Assembly (NCBI GenBank): GCA_023450835.1
Contig: JAEXGM010000078.1
Span: 1 to 19,574 of the forward strand
Reading direction: 5' to 3'
DNA: 19,574 bases
From: Bacillota bacterium
GTDB lineage: Bacteria; Bacillota; Clostridia; Lachnospirales; Lachnospiraceae
The notes below the pieces were generated by a model. That model made no database searches, had not been told where the DNA came from, and saw only the letters and a list, made by a program, of their open reading frames with translations. How positions within the stretch are numbered: position 1 is the stretch's first letter; every line of letters starts with the position of its first letter. Below are positions 1-7,900 of the stretch, in pieces. A program made the translations under genes and the position numbers.

Positions 1-64
1 CAGAAATGAAAAATGCAAAAGAAAAATTATAGAAACGGAAAAATAGTGTGAAAAGAGGTTCAGG

Positions 65-931
65 ATGGAAGATAAAAATAAATTTCAGGAAATGTTAAAG
101 GATGTTCTGGAGGTTGCCAGAGTACAGGGAAATGAACTGGGAATGAACGAAATCAAAGAGCTTTTTGGTGATATGGGACTTACGGAAGAACAGTATGAGC
201 ATATTTTTGCTTATCTGGCAGCGGCTCATATTACAGTGAAGGGATATGTTAAGACAAAGGTCTTCAATGATTACAAGGAAGCCATACAGGAAGAAGAAGT
301 GAAAGAAGAATCAGAGGCAGAAAAGGCTCCTGCAGAAGCGGAGGAAGAGCCGGCAGAGGAAAAAGAAGAGAAAAAGGAGGAGAAGAAACCGGCGCAGGGA
401 GTGGATTCACAGTATCTTAAGATGTACTTGCAAGATCTGGAAGCGGTGAAGCCTGCGGATGAATCAGAGTTTCTCCTTCTGCTCCAGTCAGTCAGAGAGA
501 AAAAGGAAAGTGTGAAAGAACGTTTTATTGAAGTTCAGCTGCATAAGGTTATAGAGATTGCAAAGCTTTATCAGAACAGAGGGGTTACCCTGGAGGATCT
601 GATACAGGAGGGAAATATTGGACTTTTATGCGCAGTAGAGACTCTTTATGCGGATACGGTTCTGGAAAATGAGCTGGAATTTATTGAAGGTTATATTAGG
701 AACTCCATGGAAGAGATTATCTATGAAAGCACTGAAAGCAGCAGTTTTGAGAAAGAAATGATAGAAAAAATTGATTATATAAGGAAAGCTTCCGAGGATT
801 TGAAGGAAGAGCTTGGCCGGGAAGGAAACATTCACGAACTGTCAAGATATGTAAAAATGTCCGAAGAGGAATTAATTGACATTATCAATATGTCGGTAGA
901 TGGTGTAAAATTAAGTAAAAAACACGACTAA
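65..931 (+). CDS. Degenerate sigma-70-family protein lacking region 4
   Basis: A 288-aa protein related to primary sigma factors but not a complete one. Residues about 7-60 resemble region 1.1. Residues 76-110 are an acidic Glu/Lys/Ala-rich linker. Residues 114-142 (starting DSQYLKMYLQDL) look like region 1.2. Residues 159-193 match region 2.1-2.2, including KLYQNRG and DLIQEGNIGL, the part that binds the beta-prime clamp helices. The region 2.3-2.4 segment that should follow, with its aromatic melting residues, is replaced by an acidic stretch (about 195-230). Residues 235-275 resemble region 3. The protein then stops, so the -35-binding region 4 is absent. The start is ATG 65 with AGAGG at 54-58. 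The next gene begins 21 nt downstream and is probably co-transcribed. Inference: it may bind RNA polymerase without recognising a complete promoter. It could also be an unusual alternative sigma factor. Confidence 0.8.
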   Translation: MEDKNKFQEMLKDVLEVARVQGNELGMNEIKELFGDMGLTEEQYEHIFAYLAAAHITVKGYVKTKVFNDYKEAIQEEEVKEESEAEKAPAEAEEEPAEEKEEKKEEKKPAQGVDSQYLKMYLQDLEAVKPADESEFLLLLQSVREKKESVKERFIEVQLHKVIEIAKLYQNRGVTLEDLIQEGNIGLLCAVETLYADTVLENELEFIEGYIRNSMEEIIYESTESSSFEKEMIEKIDYIRKASEDLKEELGREGNIHELSRYVKMSEEELIDIINMSVDGVKLSKKHD

Positions 932-952
932 ATAGAAAGTAGGGGATAGGAC

Positions 953-2122
953 TTGCAGGAATATAATGAAGCGCCCGTAACAATGGTAAAGTGGTATAAG
1001 GCTTTCTACAAGAAACGGATGTTTTTATTACTTTTAGCACCAGTTTCCGGTTTCTTTTTGTGGCTTGCAAAAGTTAATCAGGATTTTGCGGAGCTTATAT
1101 TTGCAAGAAAGATATATAAGGTCATTTCACATGTGGTAAGCTTTCTTTCAGATAAGGTCCCTATTTCTCTGATGGAAGTTGAGGTTATTCTGGTACCTGT
1201 CCTTGTAGTGCTGGGAATTGTACTTCTGGTATACCAGATAATCCGCCATAAGAAAAAAGGTAAGACCATTAGCTATATAATGCTGCTATCCGTGGTAAAT
1301 GTAGCGTGCATAGCAAGTGTACTCTTTTTTATGTATGTGTTTATGGCAGGAATTAATTATCATCGCTATTCCTTTGCTAAGATAAGCGGATATGATATTC
1401 AGGAATCATCCGTGGAGGATTTATACCAAATGACTTTAAGCCTCGCAGAGAGAGCTGCAGAGGCCAGAAACCGTATTAGTGAAGAGGGCGGAGAGTTTAC
1501 AAAGGACGGAAACGTCAGCATAGATAAAAGCAACTGGAAAGACCTGGTCGCCGCAGAGGTGAAAGCTTACGCCAAGGAAGGAGAAGTGTATCCGGAGCTG
1601 AAAGGAAATTATAAATCAGTCAAATCGGTGGACTTCTCAAGAGTTATGTCGGCCATGGAGATTACAGGCATATTCTGGCCATTTACCATGGAGTCCAATG
1701 TAAATACGGATGTGGTGGATTACAGCATACCTGCTACTATGGGCCATGAGATGGCACATTTAAGAGGATTTATGAGGGAAGATGAAGCGAACTTTATTTC
1801 TTATCTTATTTGCAGCAATTCCGATAATCCGGTGTTACAGTACAGCGGTCTGATGCTTGCCCTTTCCTATGCGGGGAACCAGCTCTATAATCAGTCTCCG
1901 GAAGACTATGAGAAGGTCAGAGCTGCTTATACGGCAGAGATGTCAGCGGATTTAAGGGAGGATTATTATTACTGGGTACAGTTTGAGGATACGGCAATCA
2001 GTACCGCATCCAATACGGTGAATGATAATTACTTAAAAGCCAATAACCAGTCAGACGGAGTAAAGAGCTATGGGCGTATGGTAGATCTTCTCCTTGCAGA
2101 GTATAAAGCAGAGCAGAAATAA
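953..2122 (+). CDS. DUF3810-like membrane zinc metallopeptidase
   Basis: A 389-aa membrane protein with hydrophobic segments at about 23-40, 71-97 and 106-132, followed by a long hydrophilic domain. The motif HEMAH lies at 265-269, followed by RGFMREDEANF. This is an HExxH zinc site with a downstream Glu (E278) as a plausible third ligand, the arrangement typical of the DUF3810 family as I recall it. The catalytic domain probably lies outside the membrane; orientation is not proven. The start is taken as TTG 953 because AGGGG at 941-945 sits seven bases upstream. The first in-frame ATG (983) has no ribosome site. It lies 21 nt after the sigma-like gene and ends in the terminator at 2133-2174, so the two probably form one transcript. 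Its substrate is unknown. Confidence 0.8.
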   Translation: MQEYNEAPVTMVKWYKAFYKKRMFLLLLAPVSGFFLWLAKVNQDFAELIFARKIYKVISHVVSFLSDKVPISLMEVEVILVPVLVVLGIVLLVYQIIRHKKKGKTISYIMLLSVVNVACIASVLFFMYVFMAGINYHRYSFAKISGYDIQESSVEDLYQMTLSLAERAAEARNRISEEGGEFTKDGNVSIDKSNWKDLVAAEVKAYAKEGEVYPELKGNYKSVKSVDFSRVMSAMEITGIFWPFTMESNVNTDVVDYSIPATMGHEMAHLRGFMREDEANFISYLICSNSDNPVLQYSGLMLALSYAGNQLYNQSPEDYEKVRAAYTAEMSADLREDYYYWVQFEDTAISTASNTVNDNYLKANNQSDGVKSYGRMVDLLLAEYKAEQK

Positions 2123-2872
2123 CTAAGAGATGGGAGATGCCTTTTTCGTATAGAGAAAGGCATTTCCTTTTTTTCCGGTCTTCTCAATTACCTCCATCTG
2201 AAGAAGAACTTTAAGGGCAGCAGAAAGGGAGATTCCCCGAAAGCCTGAAGCCTTTGCAAATTCTTTGGAAACAAAAGTATCCGATAGACCTTCCGGCAGC
2301 AGCATTTGATAGTCGGAAGGTTTTTCTAACAGCAGTTCTCCTGCAAGACCTATGGGTATACGGTCAGCTTTCTCGGCTCCTTTTTTCTTATCCTTACTCC
2401 AGCCGTTCAGAAATTTATATTCCTCCAGGTCAATAAAGAATAAATGTATGGTTAATCCGGGACTTCTCAGGTAATCCTTTATCTTATATAGCTCGGGAAG
2501 AATCTGATAAGCCTTACCGGTCTTTGGAGATTTCCTCTTCGGACTGACTTCGCCGGATTCTTTGTCCACCCAAAGGAGCCATTTGGTATGAGCAATTGGG
2601 TAGACGACAGTAACAGGAAAGTCTTTCAGGAATATGGGAAGCTTACCCCGCAGGCGGTCAAAGTTTCCTGTCTGTATTTCAATAATCCCTTCCGAAGTCA
2701 ATATATCTGCGTAATAATTTTTATACTTTATCTCATGATTCACCTGGTCCGGTGACAGATAGTTCTTTAATACCGCGTGGACGGTTTTTTCTCCAAGGGT
2801 CCCTATTCCGCTTTCCGTCCTGGGAGCATTGATAACAGTATTGATAGCTTGTTCAAATAAAAGGGTATTCAT
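2123..2872 (-). CDS. Unrecognised protein, possible PD-(D/E)XK nuclease with winged helix
   Basis: A 249-aa protein I do not recognise by family. After a helix with E29 (GTLGEKTVHAVL), residues 53-68 read YYADILTSEGIIEIQT. This gives D56 and E65-x-Q67, which resembles the D...(E/D)xK core of restriction-type nucleases with Gln in place of Lys. Hydrophobic strands follow at 86-92 and 141-148. Residues 197-245 look like a winged helix-turn-helix. No signal peptide or membrane segment is seen. The open frame extends upstream to a TTG at 2938. ATG 2872 is preferred because GAGG precedes it by five bases and because the predicted promoter -10 (2904-2909) overlaps the alternative ATG at 2908, placing transcription start downstream of that codon. 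The C-terminal codons coincide with the neighbouring terminator. The nuclease assignment is inference from motif spacing only. Confidence 0.7.
   Translation of the reverse strand: MNTLLFEQAINTVINAPRTESGIGTLGEKTVHAVLKNYLSPDQVNHEIKYKNYYADILTSEGIIEIQTGNFDRLRGKLPIFLKDFPVTVVYPIAHTKWLLWVDKESGEVSPKRKSPKTGKAYQILPELYKIKDYLRSPGLTIHLFFIDLEEYKFLNGWSKDKKKGAEKADRIPIGLAGELLLEKPSDYQMLLPEGLSDTFVSKEFAKASGFRGISLSAALKVLLQMEVIEKTGKKGNAFLYTKKASPIS
2133..2174 (+). terminator. Intrinsic terminator of the sigma-like/DUF3810 unit
   Basis: Arms 2133-2147 and 2153-2167 form a 15-bp stem with two G-U pairs and a 5-nt loop, followed by seven T at 2168-2174. It lies inside the 3' coding end of the convergent minus-strand gene, because the two stop codons are immediately adjacent (2120-2122 and 2123-2125). 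Confidence 0.85.
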
Positions 2873-2903
2873 AGCAACCTCGTATATTCTGTTTCTTATA
2901 TCA

Positions 2904-2932
2904 AGCATAAAACAGACCTGCAAAGAGGTCAA
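2904..2932 (-). promoter_or_regulatory. Promoter of the nuclease-like gene
   Basis: Read on the minus strand: TTGACC (2932-2927), 17-bp spacer, TATGCT (2909-2904). The expected transcription start is near 2897, about 25 nt before ATG 2872. It is back-to-back with the aminopeptidase promoter. Confidence 0.6.
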
Positions 2933-2945
2933 GAACAATTCTTTC

Positions 2946-2974
2946 TTGTGAATTAAAAAGAGGTGGGCTATAAT
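2946..2974 (+). promoter_or_regulatory. Promoter of the M18 aminopeptidase gene
   Basis: TTGTGA at 2946-2951, 17-bp spacer, perfect TATAAT at 2969-2974. Transcription should start near 2981, giving a 40-nt leader with GGGAGG (3008-3013) before ATG 3021. Confidence 0.65.
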
Positions 2975-3020
2975 AAAAACAATGCATTAATCAAAGATTA
3001 TTTTACAGGGAGGAATATTC

Positions 3021-4316
3021 ATGAAAGAGAAAGAAAATGCGAAGGAACTTCTTTCCTTTATTAAAGAAGCAACTTCTCCATATCATGTGGTGGAAGAAGG
3101 AATAGGATTTTTGAAAAAGGAAGGCTTTCTGGAACTTGATTTTAAAGATAACTGGCAGCTGGAAAAAGGGAAAGGTTATTATATAAAGCCTTATGGTACA
3201 TCATTATTTGCCTTTACGGTGGGAAAACAGTTTACGGAGGGGCAGAATTTCAGGATAGCAGCAGCTCATACGGACCATCCGGGCTTTCGTGTTAAGCCCA
3301 ATGCGGATATAAAAAGCGGAGCATACAGAAAGCTGAATACGGATGTATATGGTGGGCCTATCTTAAATACCTGGATGGATCGTCCCCTTTCTTTGGCCGG
3401 AAGAGTTGCATTAAGAAGCGAGGACCCTTTTCATCCGGAAATGAGACTTCTGGATGTGAAAAAGCCCATACTCATTATTCCCAATCTTGCTATTCATGTA
3501 AACAAAGAGGTGAACAGAGGGGTTGAGCTGAACCGTCAGACGGATACTCTTCCCATATTCTCCATGATTGAAGAAGATGTTAGCGAAGAGAAGTTCTTCT
3601 TAAGCTTTCTTGCAAAGGAATTAGGCGTGGACAGTTCCAGAATACTGGATTACGATATGTATATCTATAACAGTGAGGAGGGCGGCTTTGTCGGAATGAA
3701 AGATGACTTTGTATCCTGCCCGAGACTTGATAACCTTACCTCTGTATGGTCCCTGTTAAAGGGAATTGCGTCCGGAAGAAGAGATGATGGCATTAATCTG
3801 ATTGCCTTATACGACAATGAAGAGATTGGCAGTAAGACCAAACAGGGAGCAGACTCAGCACTCCTAAACCTGCTATTGGAGAAGATTATGGGAGGGGTCT
3901 CCTTATCAAAGGATAGTCTTTATTCACAGCTGACAGACAGTTTCCTGCTTTCCGTAGACGTAGCTCACGGAGTGCATCCAAATCATCCTGAAAAATATGA
4001 CCCTACGAATTACACAGCGTTAAATGAAGGAATTGTTTTCAAGATAGACTGCAACCAAAGATATACCTTTGATACGGAAGCCGTTGCTATCGTGCAGCAG
4101 CTTTGTGAAAAGGGAGAGGTGAAATACCAGAAGTTTGTTAACCGTTCTGATATGCCCGGCGGCGGCACTTTAGGCCCTATTATATCCTCCTGGCTGCCCA
4201 TGAAAACAGTGGATATCGGAATACCTCTTCTGGCTATGCACTCTTCCAGAGAATTAATGGGTACAAAAGACCAGGCATATCTGGATAAATTAATGGAAAC
4301 ATTTTTTGGGTTATAA
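3021..4316 (+). CDS. M18-family zinc aminopeptidase
   Basis: A 431-aa cytoplasmic aminopeptidase of the M18 (aspartyl aminopeptidase-like) family, which removes N-terminal residues from peptides. Its motifs run in family order. HTD at 83-85 lies in AAAHTDHPGFRVKP. RLDN holds D237 and is expected to bridge two metals. DNEEIGS at 265-271 supplies the catalytic and metal-binding Glu pair. SVDVAHGVHPNHPEKYDP holds D313, and MHSSREL holds H407. Length is normal for bacterial M18 enzymes, and no signal peptide is present. The start is ATG 3021 with GGGAGG 8-13 bases upstream. It appears to be a single-gene transcript from the promoter at 2946-2974. I see no clear terminator directly after it. The ligand roles follow from the family; the substrate preference is unknown. 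Confidence 0.95.
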   Translation: MKEKENAKELLSFIKEATSPYHVVEEGIGFLKKEGFLELDFKDNWQLEKGKGYYIKPYGTSLFAFTVGKQFTEGQNFRIAAAHTDHPGFRVKPNADIKSGAYRKLNTDVYGGPILNTWMDRPLSLAGRVALRSEDPFHPEMRLLDVKKPILIIPNLAIHVNKEVNRGVELNRQTDTLPIFSMIEEDVSEEKFFLSFLAKELGVDSSRILDYDMYIYNSEEGGFVGMKDDFVSCPRLDNLTSVWSLLKGIASGRRDDGINLIALYDNEEIGSKTKQGADSALLNLLLEKIMGGVSLSKDSLYSQLTDSFLLSVDVAHGVHPNHPEKYDPTNYTALNEGIVFKIDCNQRYTFDTEAVAIVQQLCEKGEVKYQKFVNRSDMPGGGTLGPIISSWLPMKTVDIGIPLLAMHSSRELMGTKDQAYLDKLMETFFGL

Positions 4317-4365
4317 ATAGTTTGTTGTGAAAATAGCCAATGGATTTAAAATAAAAAACAATATA

Positions 4366-4394
4366 TTGACAAAACGCACAAAAAGGGTTATACT
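4366..4394 (+). promoter_or_regulatory. Strong SigA-type promoter for candidate RNA
   Basis: A perfect TTGACA (4366-4371), 17-bp spacer and TATACT (4389-4394), one mismatch from consensus. The expected start is about 4401. No protein gene begins within 450 bp downstream, so it most simply drives the RNA at 4401-4543. Confidence 0.7.
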
Positions 4395-4400
4395 TAGGTA

Positions 4401-4543
4401 AGTCAATACGAGAAGGTATTGTACTAGAGGTTGGAAGCGCGTTGGGGAACGTGAGAGGGCAAAGGCTATTATAAAGTAAGGCCAGATGGATACGTGTATC
4501 AGGAGTCTAAGGTACAGGTCGGTCTGGCCTTATTTTATTTTGT
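4401..4543 (+). ncRNA. Candidate structured RNA of about 140 nt, family not identified
   Basis: The interval is bounded by a near-consensus promoter and an intrinsic terminator and contains no plausible open frame. It can fold into hairpin 1 (4405-4409 with 4416-4420), hairpin 2 (4438-4443 with 4448-4453, GGGG loop, one G-U) and a large 3' hairpin. The 3' hairpin has arms 4477-4486 and 4523-4532, 10 perfect pairs, and its 36-nt loop holds a small GATA/TATC hairpin (4489-4500). A T-rich run follows at 4533-4543. It does not match the c-di-GMP-I, SAM, TPP, lysine, glycine or preQ1-I core motifs that I know. The clostridial raiA RNA is one family I would test first, but I cannot confirm it. It may be a free-standing small RNA or the leader of the flagellar transcript. 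Length and ends are inferred. Confidence 0.5.
4477..4543 (+). terminator. Terminator hairpin at the 3' end of the candidate RNA
   Basis: Ten perfect pairs (4477-4486 with 4523-4532) are followed by a T-rich tract at 4533-4543. The loop is unusually long at 36 nt, so the hairpin may also be a functional part of the RNA. Confidence 0.6.
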
Positions 4544-4582
4544 TCTTCTAACAACAGTAAATGATATAAGCGTTAAAAAGCC

Positions 4583-4677
4583 AGTCTTTCTAGGTGGGAC
4601 GGCAATTTACCCAAAGCAGAAAGACTCATGCGCTGGTTCCAAGGCGCATTCGTTCTTTCTGCTTTGGGTAAATTGCC
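4583..4677. repeat. Long nested inverted repeat
   Basis: Arms 4601-4624 and 4654-4677 are perfect reverse complements over 24 bp. The 29-nt loop contains a second 6-bp hairpin (4628-4633 with 4644-4649). Upstream, 4583-4591 (AGTCTTTCT) is complementary to 4618-4626, which overlaps the inner end of the left arm, so two folds exclude each other in part. No T-run follows, so it is not a standard terminator. No target-site duplication is obvious at the edges. Confidence 0.8.
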
Positions 4678-4757
4678 TGTAAACATATAGAAACGGAGCT
4701 TTTGACGTTCGGATTATATTGTACAGGGACTGAACATGTTTTTAAAGTTGATTTTTT

Positions 4758-4781
4758 CTTTATTATATTCTTTATTATACT
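4758..4781. repeat. Two tandem 12-bp AT-rich units
   Basis: CTTTATTATATT (4758-4769) is followed directly by CTTTATTATACT (4770-4781), 11 of 12 identical. They lie just upstream of the SigD-like promoter. This may be an AT-rich upstream element or chance. Confidence 0.5.
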
Positions 4782-4798
4782 CTTTCAAAGGATTCTCT

Positions 4799-4825
4799 TA
4801 AGAAAACCCCGTACTTGTCCGAAAT
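4799..4825 (+). promoter_or_regulatory. SigD (sigma-28) type flagellar promoter
   Basis: TAAG (4799-4802), 15-bp spacer, TCCGAAAT (4818-4825), against the SigD consensus TAAA-N15-GCCGATAT: 3 of 4 and 6 of 8 matches. The position upstream of late flagellar genes supports the call. Confidence 0.6.
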
Positions 4826-4908
4826 ATAATAATATAAAATGAGAAGAGGCGCAAATGGGCGCTGAAGATAGAGTTTTACAAAGAAGGCCTGTAAAACGGG
4901 AGGAAGAA

Positions 4909-7900
4909 ATGGGTATTGGTTCAATCGTAGAGCAAAAAGCTTCTGCAATGGTATTGCCACAGGATCAGAAGGCAGAAGGAACAAAAGAAACCAAAGAGTC
5001 AAAGGAATCAAGAGAAGCTTTAAAGGGACAGCAGGTTGCGGGTGGACAGCAGGCAGCAGGGACCGCAGAAGTGGGGGCTGTTTATACAGAGGGAGACAAG
5101 AACAGTCAGGTTACGGAAGAAACAGGAAAAGAGACTTCCCAGGAAGATACGGTATATAAGAAGGACTCACAGGTATCTGATAAGGATGTTTCTAAGACTG
5201 CCGAGCAGATGACAGAAGAGGATTACAAGGCTCTGGAAGAAGAAGGAATGTCTTTTGAGAAATTTGAATTGGAACGCGTAAACAGGATGCTGGTCAGAAT
5301 TAAAGCTCAGCAGGAAGCGGAAGAAGAAGGAATAGATGCCCAGAAGGCAAAACTTGTGGAAAGTGTTCAGGCAGAGCAGAACATGTCTTATAACTATAGC
5401 CGGAATAAAGAGCTGATTGATAGATTAAAGGACGCTAATATACCTATAACAAAAGCAAATCTTTCAAGAATAGCTGCCGGGGAGGATAAGGCGGATGCAG
5501 TTCTTTCCATGTCTGACCAGGCGAAATACTATTTGATAAAGAATCAACTGGAACCGACGTTGGATAATATCTATAAGGCCGGTTACAGCTCCACACAGGC
5601 TGTAAGCCAGACTGCCGTAAATGAGGCTCAATGGAAGAGTGTGAAGCCTCAGGCAGAAAAGATCATTGAAGATGCGGGTTTTACGGTGAATGAAGATACT
5701 TTAAAGAGTGCCAAATGGCTTTTTGCAAATAACCTTGGAATAACGGAAAATAATCTCTGGGCAAGCTGGGACCTGGATAAAATAAAATCAGATACGGCAA
5801 AAGAGGATATAACCGATAAAATCATAGCAAATCTGGCACAGGGAAACACAGCCTCTCCTTCCTTAAGCTTTCTGGCTCAGGGTCAGGCAGAGCAGGCCGT
5901 AAGAAATATAGATACCATCAGTGATACGGCGATTCATTCCGCAGTTGCAAAAAGCAGTGACATGGAGATAGAAGCATTTTCTATCAGAGATTTATATAAG
6001 GAACAAAAACAGCTTGAAGAAGCCGATAACTCGGAGAGAGAGAGTAAGGCCAAGGACAGCTTCCCAGTAAGTGATGTCTCAGCCAATAGCAGCTCAGAGG
6101 AAGTTGATATAAAAACGATTACCGTTCGAAGAAGGCTGGAAGAAATCAGACTTAAGATGACCGCGGAAGCAAGCGCAGAGCTGTCAAAGAAAGGAATTCA
6201 CCTGGAGACGGATTCTTTGCAGAGAGTTGTTGAAGGGCTAAAGGAAGCAGAGGATAAGTATTACCGAAGCCTCTTGCAGGAAGGCAATGTGAGTGAGAGT
6301 GAAGACAACGTTAAGCTGGTAAAAGCAAGCCTTCAGAAGATAGAGGAATTAAAGAGCGCTCCGGCAGCTCTTTTAGGAAGCACTTTACATAGCTGGCAGC
6401 AGGAGACGGTGGATTCCCTTACAACCGCATCCTCTGACTACAAGAGAAATGCAGCCTCCGACAGTTATGAAGCCCTTATGACAAAACCAAGGAGTGATAT
6501 GGGAGATTCTATTGCAAAAGCTTTTCAAAATTCCGATGGGCTTTTAAGCGAGATGGGTCTTGATTCCACGGAGGCAAATAAAAGGGCTCTTCGTATTTTA
6601 GGTTATAATAACATGCCGGTAACGGCAGAAAATATAGACCTGGTGAAGCTTCATGACGCACAGGTCAACAGTGTAATGAAGAACTTTCATCCATCTGTAG
6701 CGGTAGAATTAATCCGTAAGGGCGTTAATCCCATTGATATGCCGGTAGAAGAGTTAAATGAGCAGATAAATGCAGTAAAAGAAGAAAACGGCATAACAGG
6801 AGAAGAACGTTTCAGTAAATTTTTGTGGAAGCTTGAGAAAAACAATGAAATCAGTGAGGATGAAAAAAAATCTTTCATTGGTATCTACAGGTTGATAAAT
6901 ACCGTAGAAAAATCCGACGGGGCAGCTCTTGGCGCAGTAATCAAAGCAGACCAGGACCTTACCCTTAAAAACCTCCTGACCGCGGTACGTACCAAAAAAA
7001 GCGGTGGCATAAAGGCCGACATTGACGATGATTTTGGAACGTTGACACAATACACGGCAAAAGGCGAGTCAATTACAGATCAGATTAATACAGCTTATAC
7101 AAAGAATACAGAGGTGAAGTCTTCCCATGCAAAGGAAATGCTCCGTGAATTGAAGGAGACTCTTACACCGGAAGGCCTTAAAGCCCTGGGAGATACGAAC
7201 CAGATAGAAAACATGCCACTGGAGCAGCTCTTTGAGAAAGTAGCAGAGCAGAACCAGGAGACAGATATTTCTTATTACAGTGAGAAGTTAAATGAAATAA
7301 AAGAACTGGTAGGAAAGGGAAAGGATGCGGATAACCTTCTAAAGGCAGAGAACATCCCGGTTACCTTATCAAACCTGCTGGCGGCAGGTGATTTTATTCA
7401 GGCCGGCAATACAACTTTTCATAGGCTGAATTCTATTCTTAAGAAACAGGATATCCATACAGGCGTTGAGAATGAGGAGTCAGCAGCTTCCGATACAGCA
7501 GAAGCTGTAACAGAAGTCGCAGCGGCAGATACTGAAAACAATAAGAAAATATATGAAGACAGCAAGGGTGAGACAGAGGGAACAGGAATAGATTCTGTCC
7601 TGCAGAACTTTTCTGATAAGCTTATAAACAGCCTTGATGACTCTGATAAGGTAATGGAAGCCTATGCCGACATGGAGAATAATGTACGGGATATCTTAAA
7701 GAATCTGTTCGACAAAGGAAATCTCACTTCGAAAGATATCGGTGAGTTGCAGCGAATAGGCGGAGGTATGCAGTTCATAACGCAAATGGCCTCCAAGGAG
7801 AACTATCAGATACCCCTTATGACAGAAGAAGGTATAACCAGTGTAAATGTAACTCTGTTAAAAAATACCGGAGATACCGGAAAGCTCAATGTTCGGATAC

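Larger units (their letters stand above)
4317..4908. other. Gene-free stretch with RNA, inverted repeat and promoters
   Basis: No convincing protein gene lies here. In order it holds a strong vegetative promoter (4366-4394), a candidate structured RNA with its own terminator (about 4401-4543), a long nested inverted repeat (4583-4677), two tandem 12-bp AT-rich units (4758-4781), and a SigD-like promoter (4799-4825) leading into the flagellar genes. An in-frame upstream start for the FliK-like gene (4855) also falls here. Confidence 0.6.

Noticed and set aside
1..64. Possible 3' end of an upstream gene (frame ending TAG at 30-32, or another at 44-46)
   Set aside because: Only 10-15 codons are visible and two frames fit equally well, so no gene can be supported.
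2873..2938. N-terminal extension of the nuclease-like protein to TTG 2938 or ATG 2908
   Set aside because: The predicted promoter overlaps this stretch and its -10 contains the ATG at 2908. ATG 2872 has the better ribosome site.
4401..4541. c-di-GMP-I, SAM, TPP, lysine, glycine, preQ1-I or T-box element ahead of the flagellar genes
   Set aside because: None of the conserved cores of these classes is present as far as I can recall them, so the RNA is left unassigned.
4583..4677. Insertion-sequence remnant or MITE
   Set aside because: There is a strong palindrome but no flanking duplication or transposase remnant. Copy number in the genome is unknown.
4494..4682. 62-codon open frame
   Set aside because: It starts in the RNA terminator loop and runs through the long inverted repeat. 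There is no ribosome site and the composition is not protein-like.
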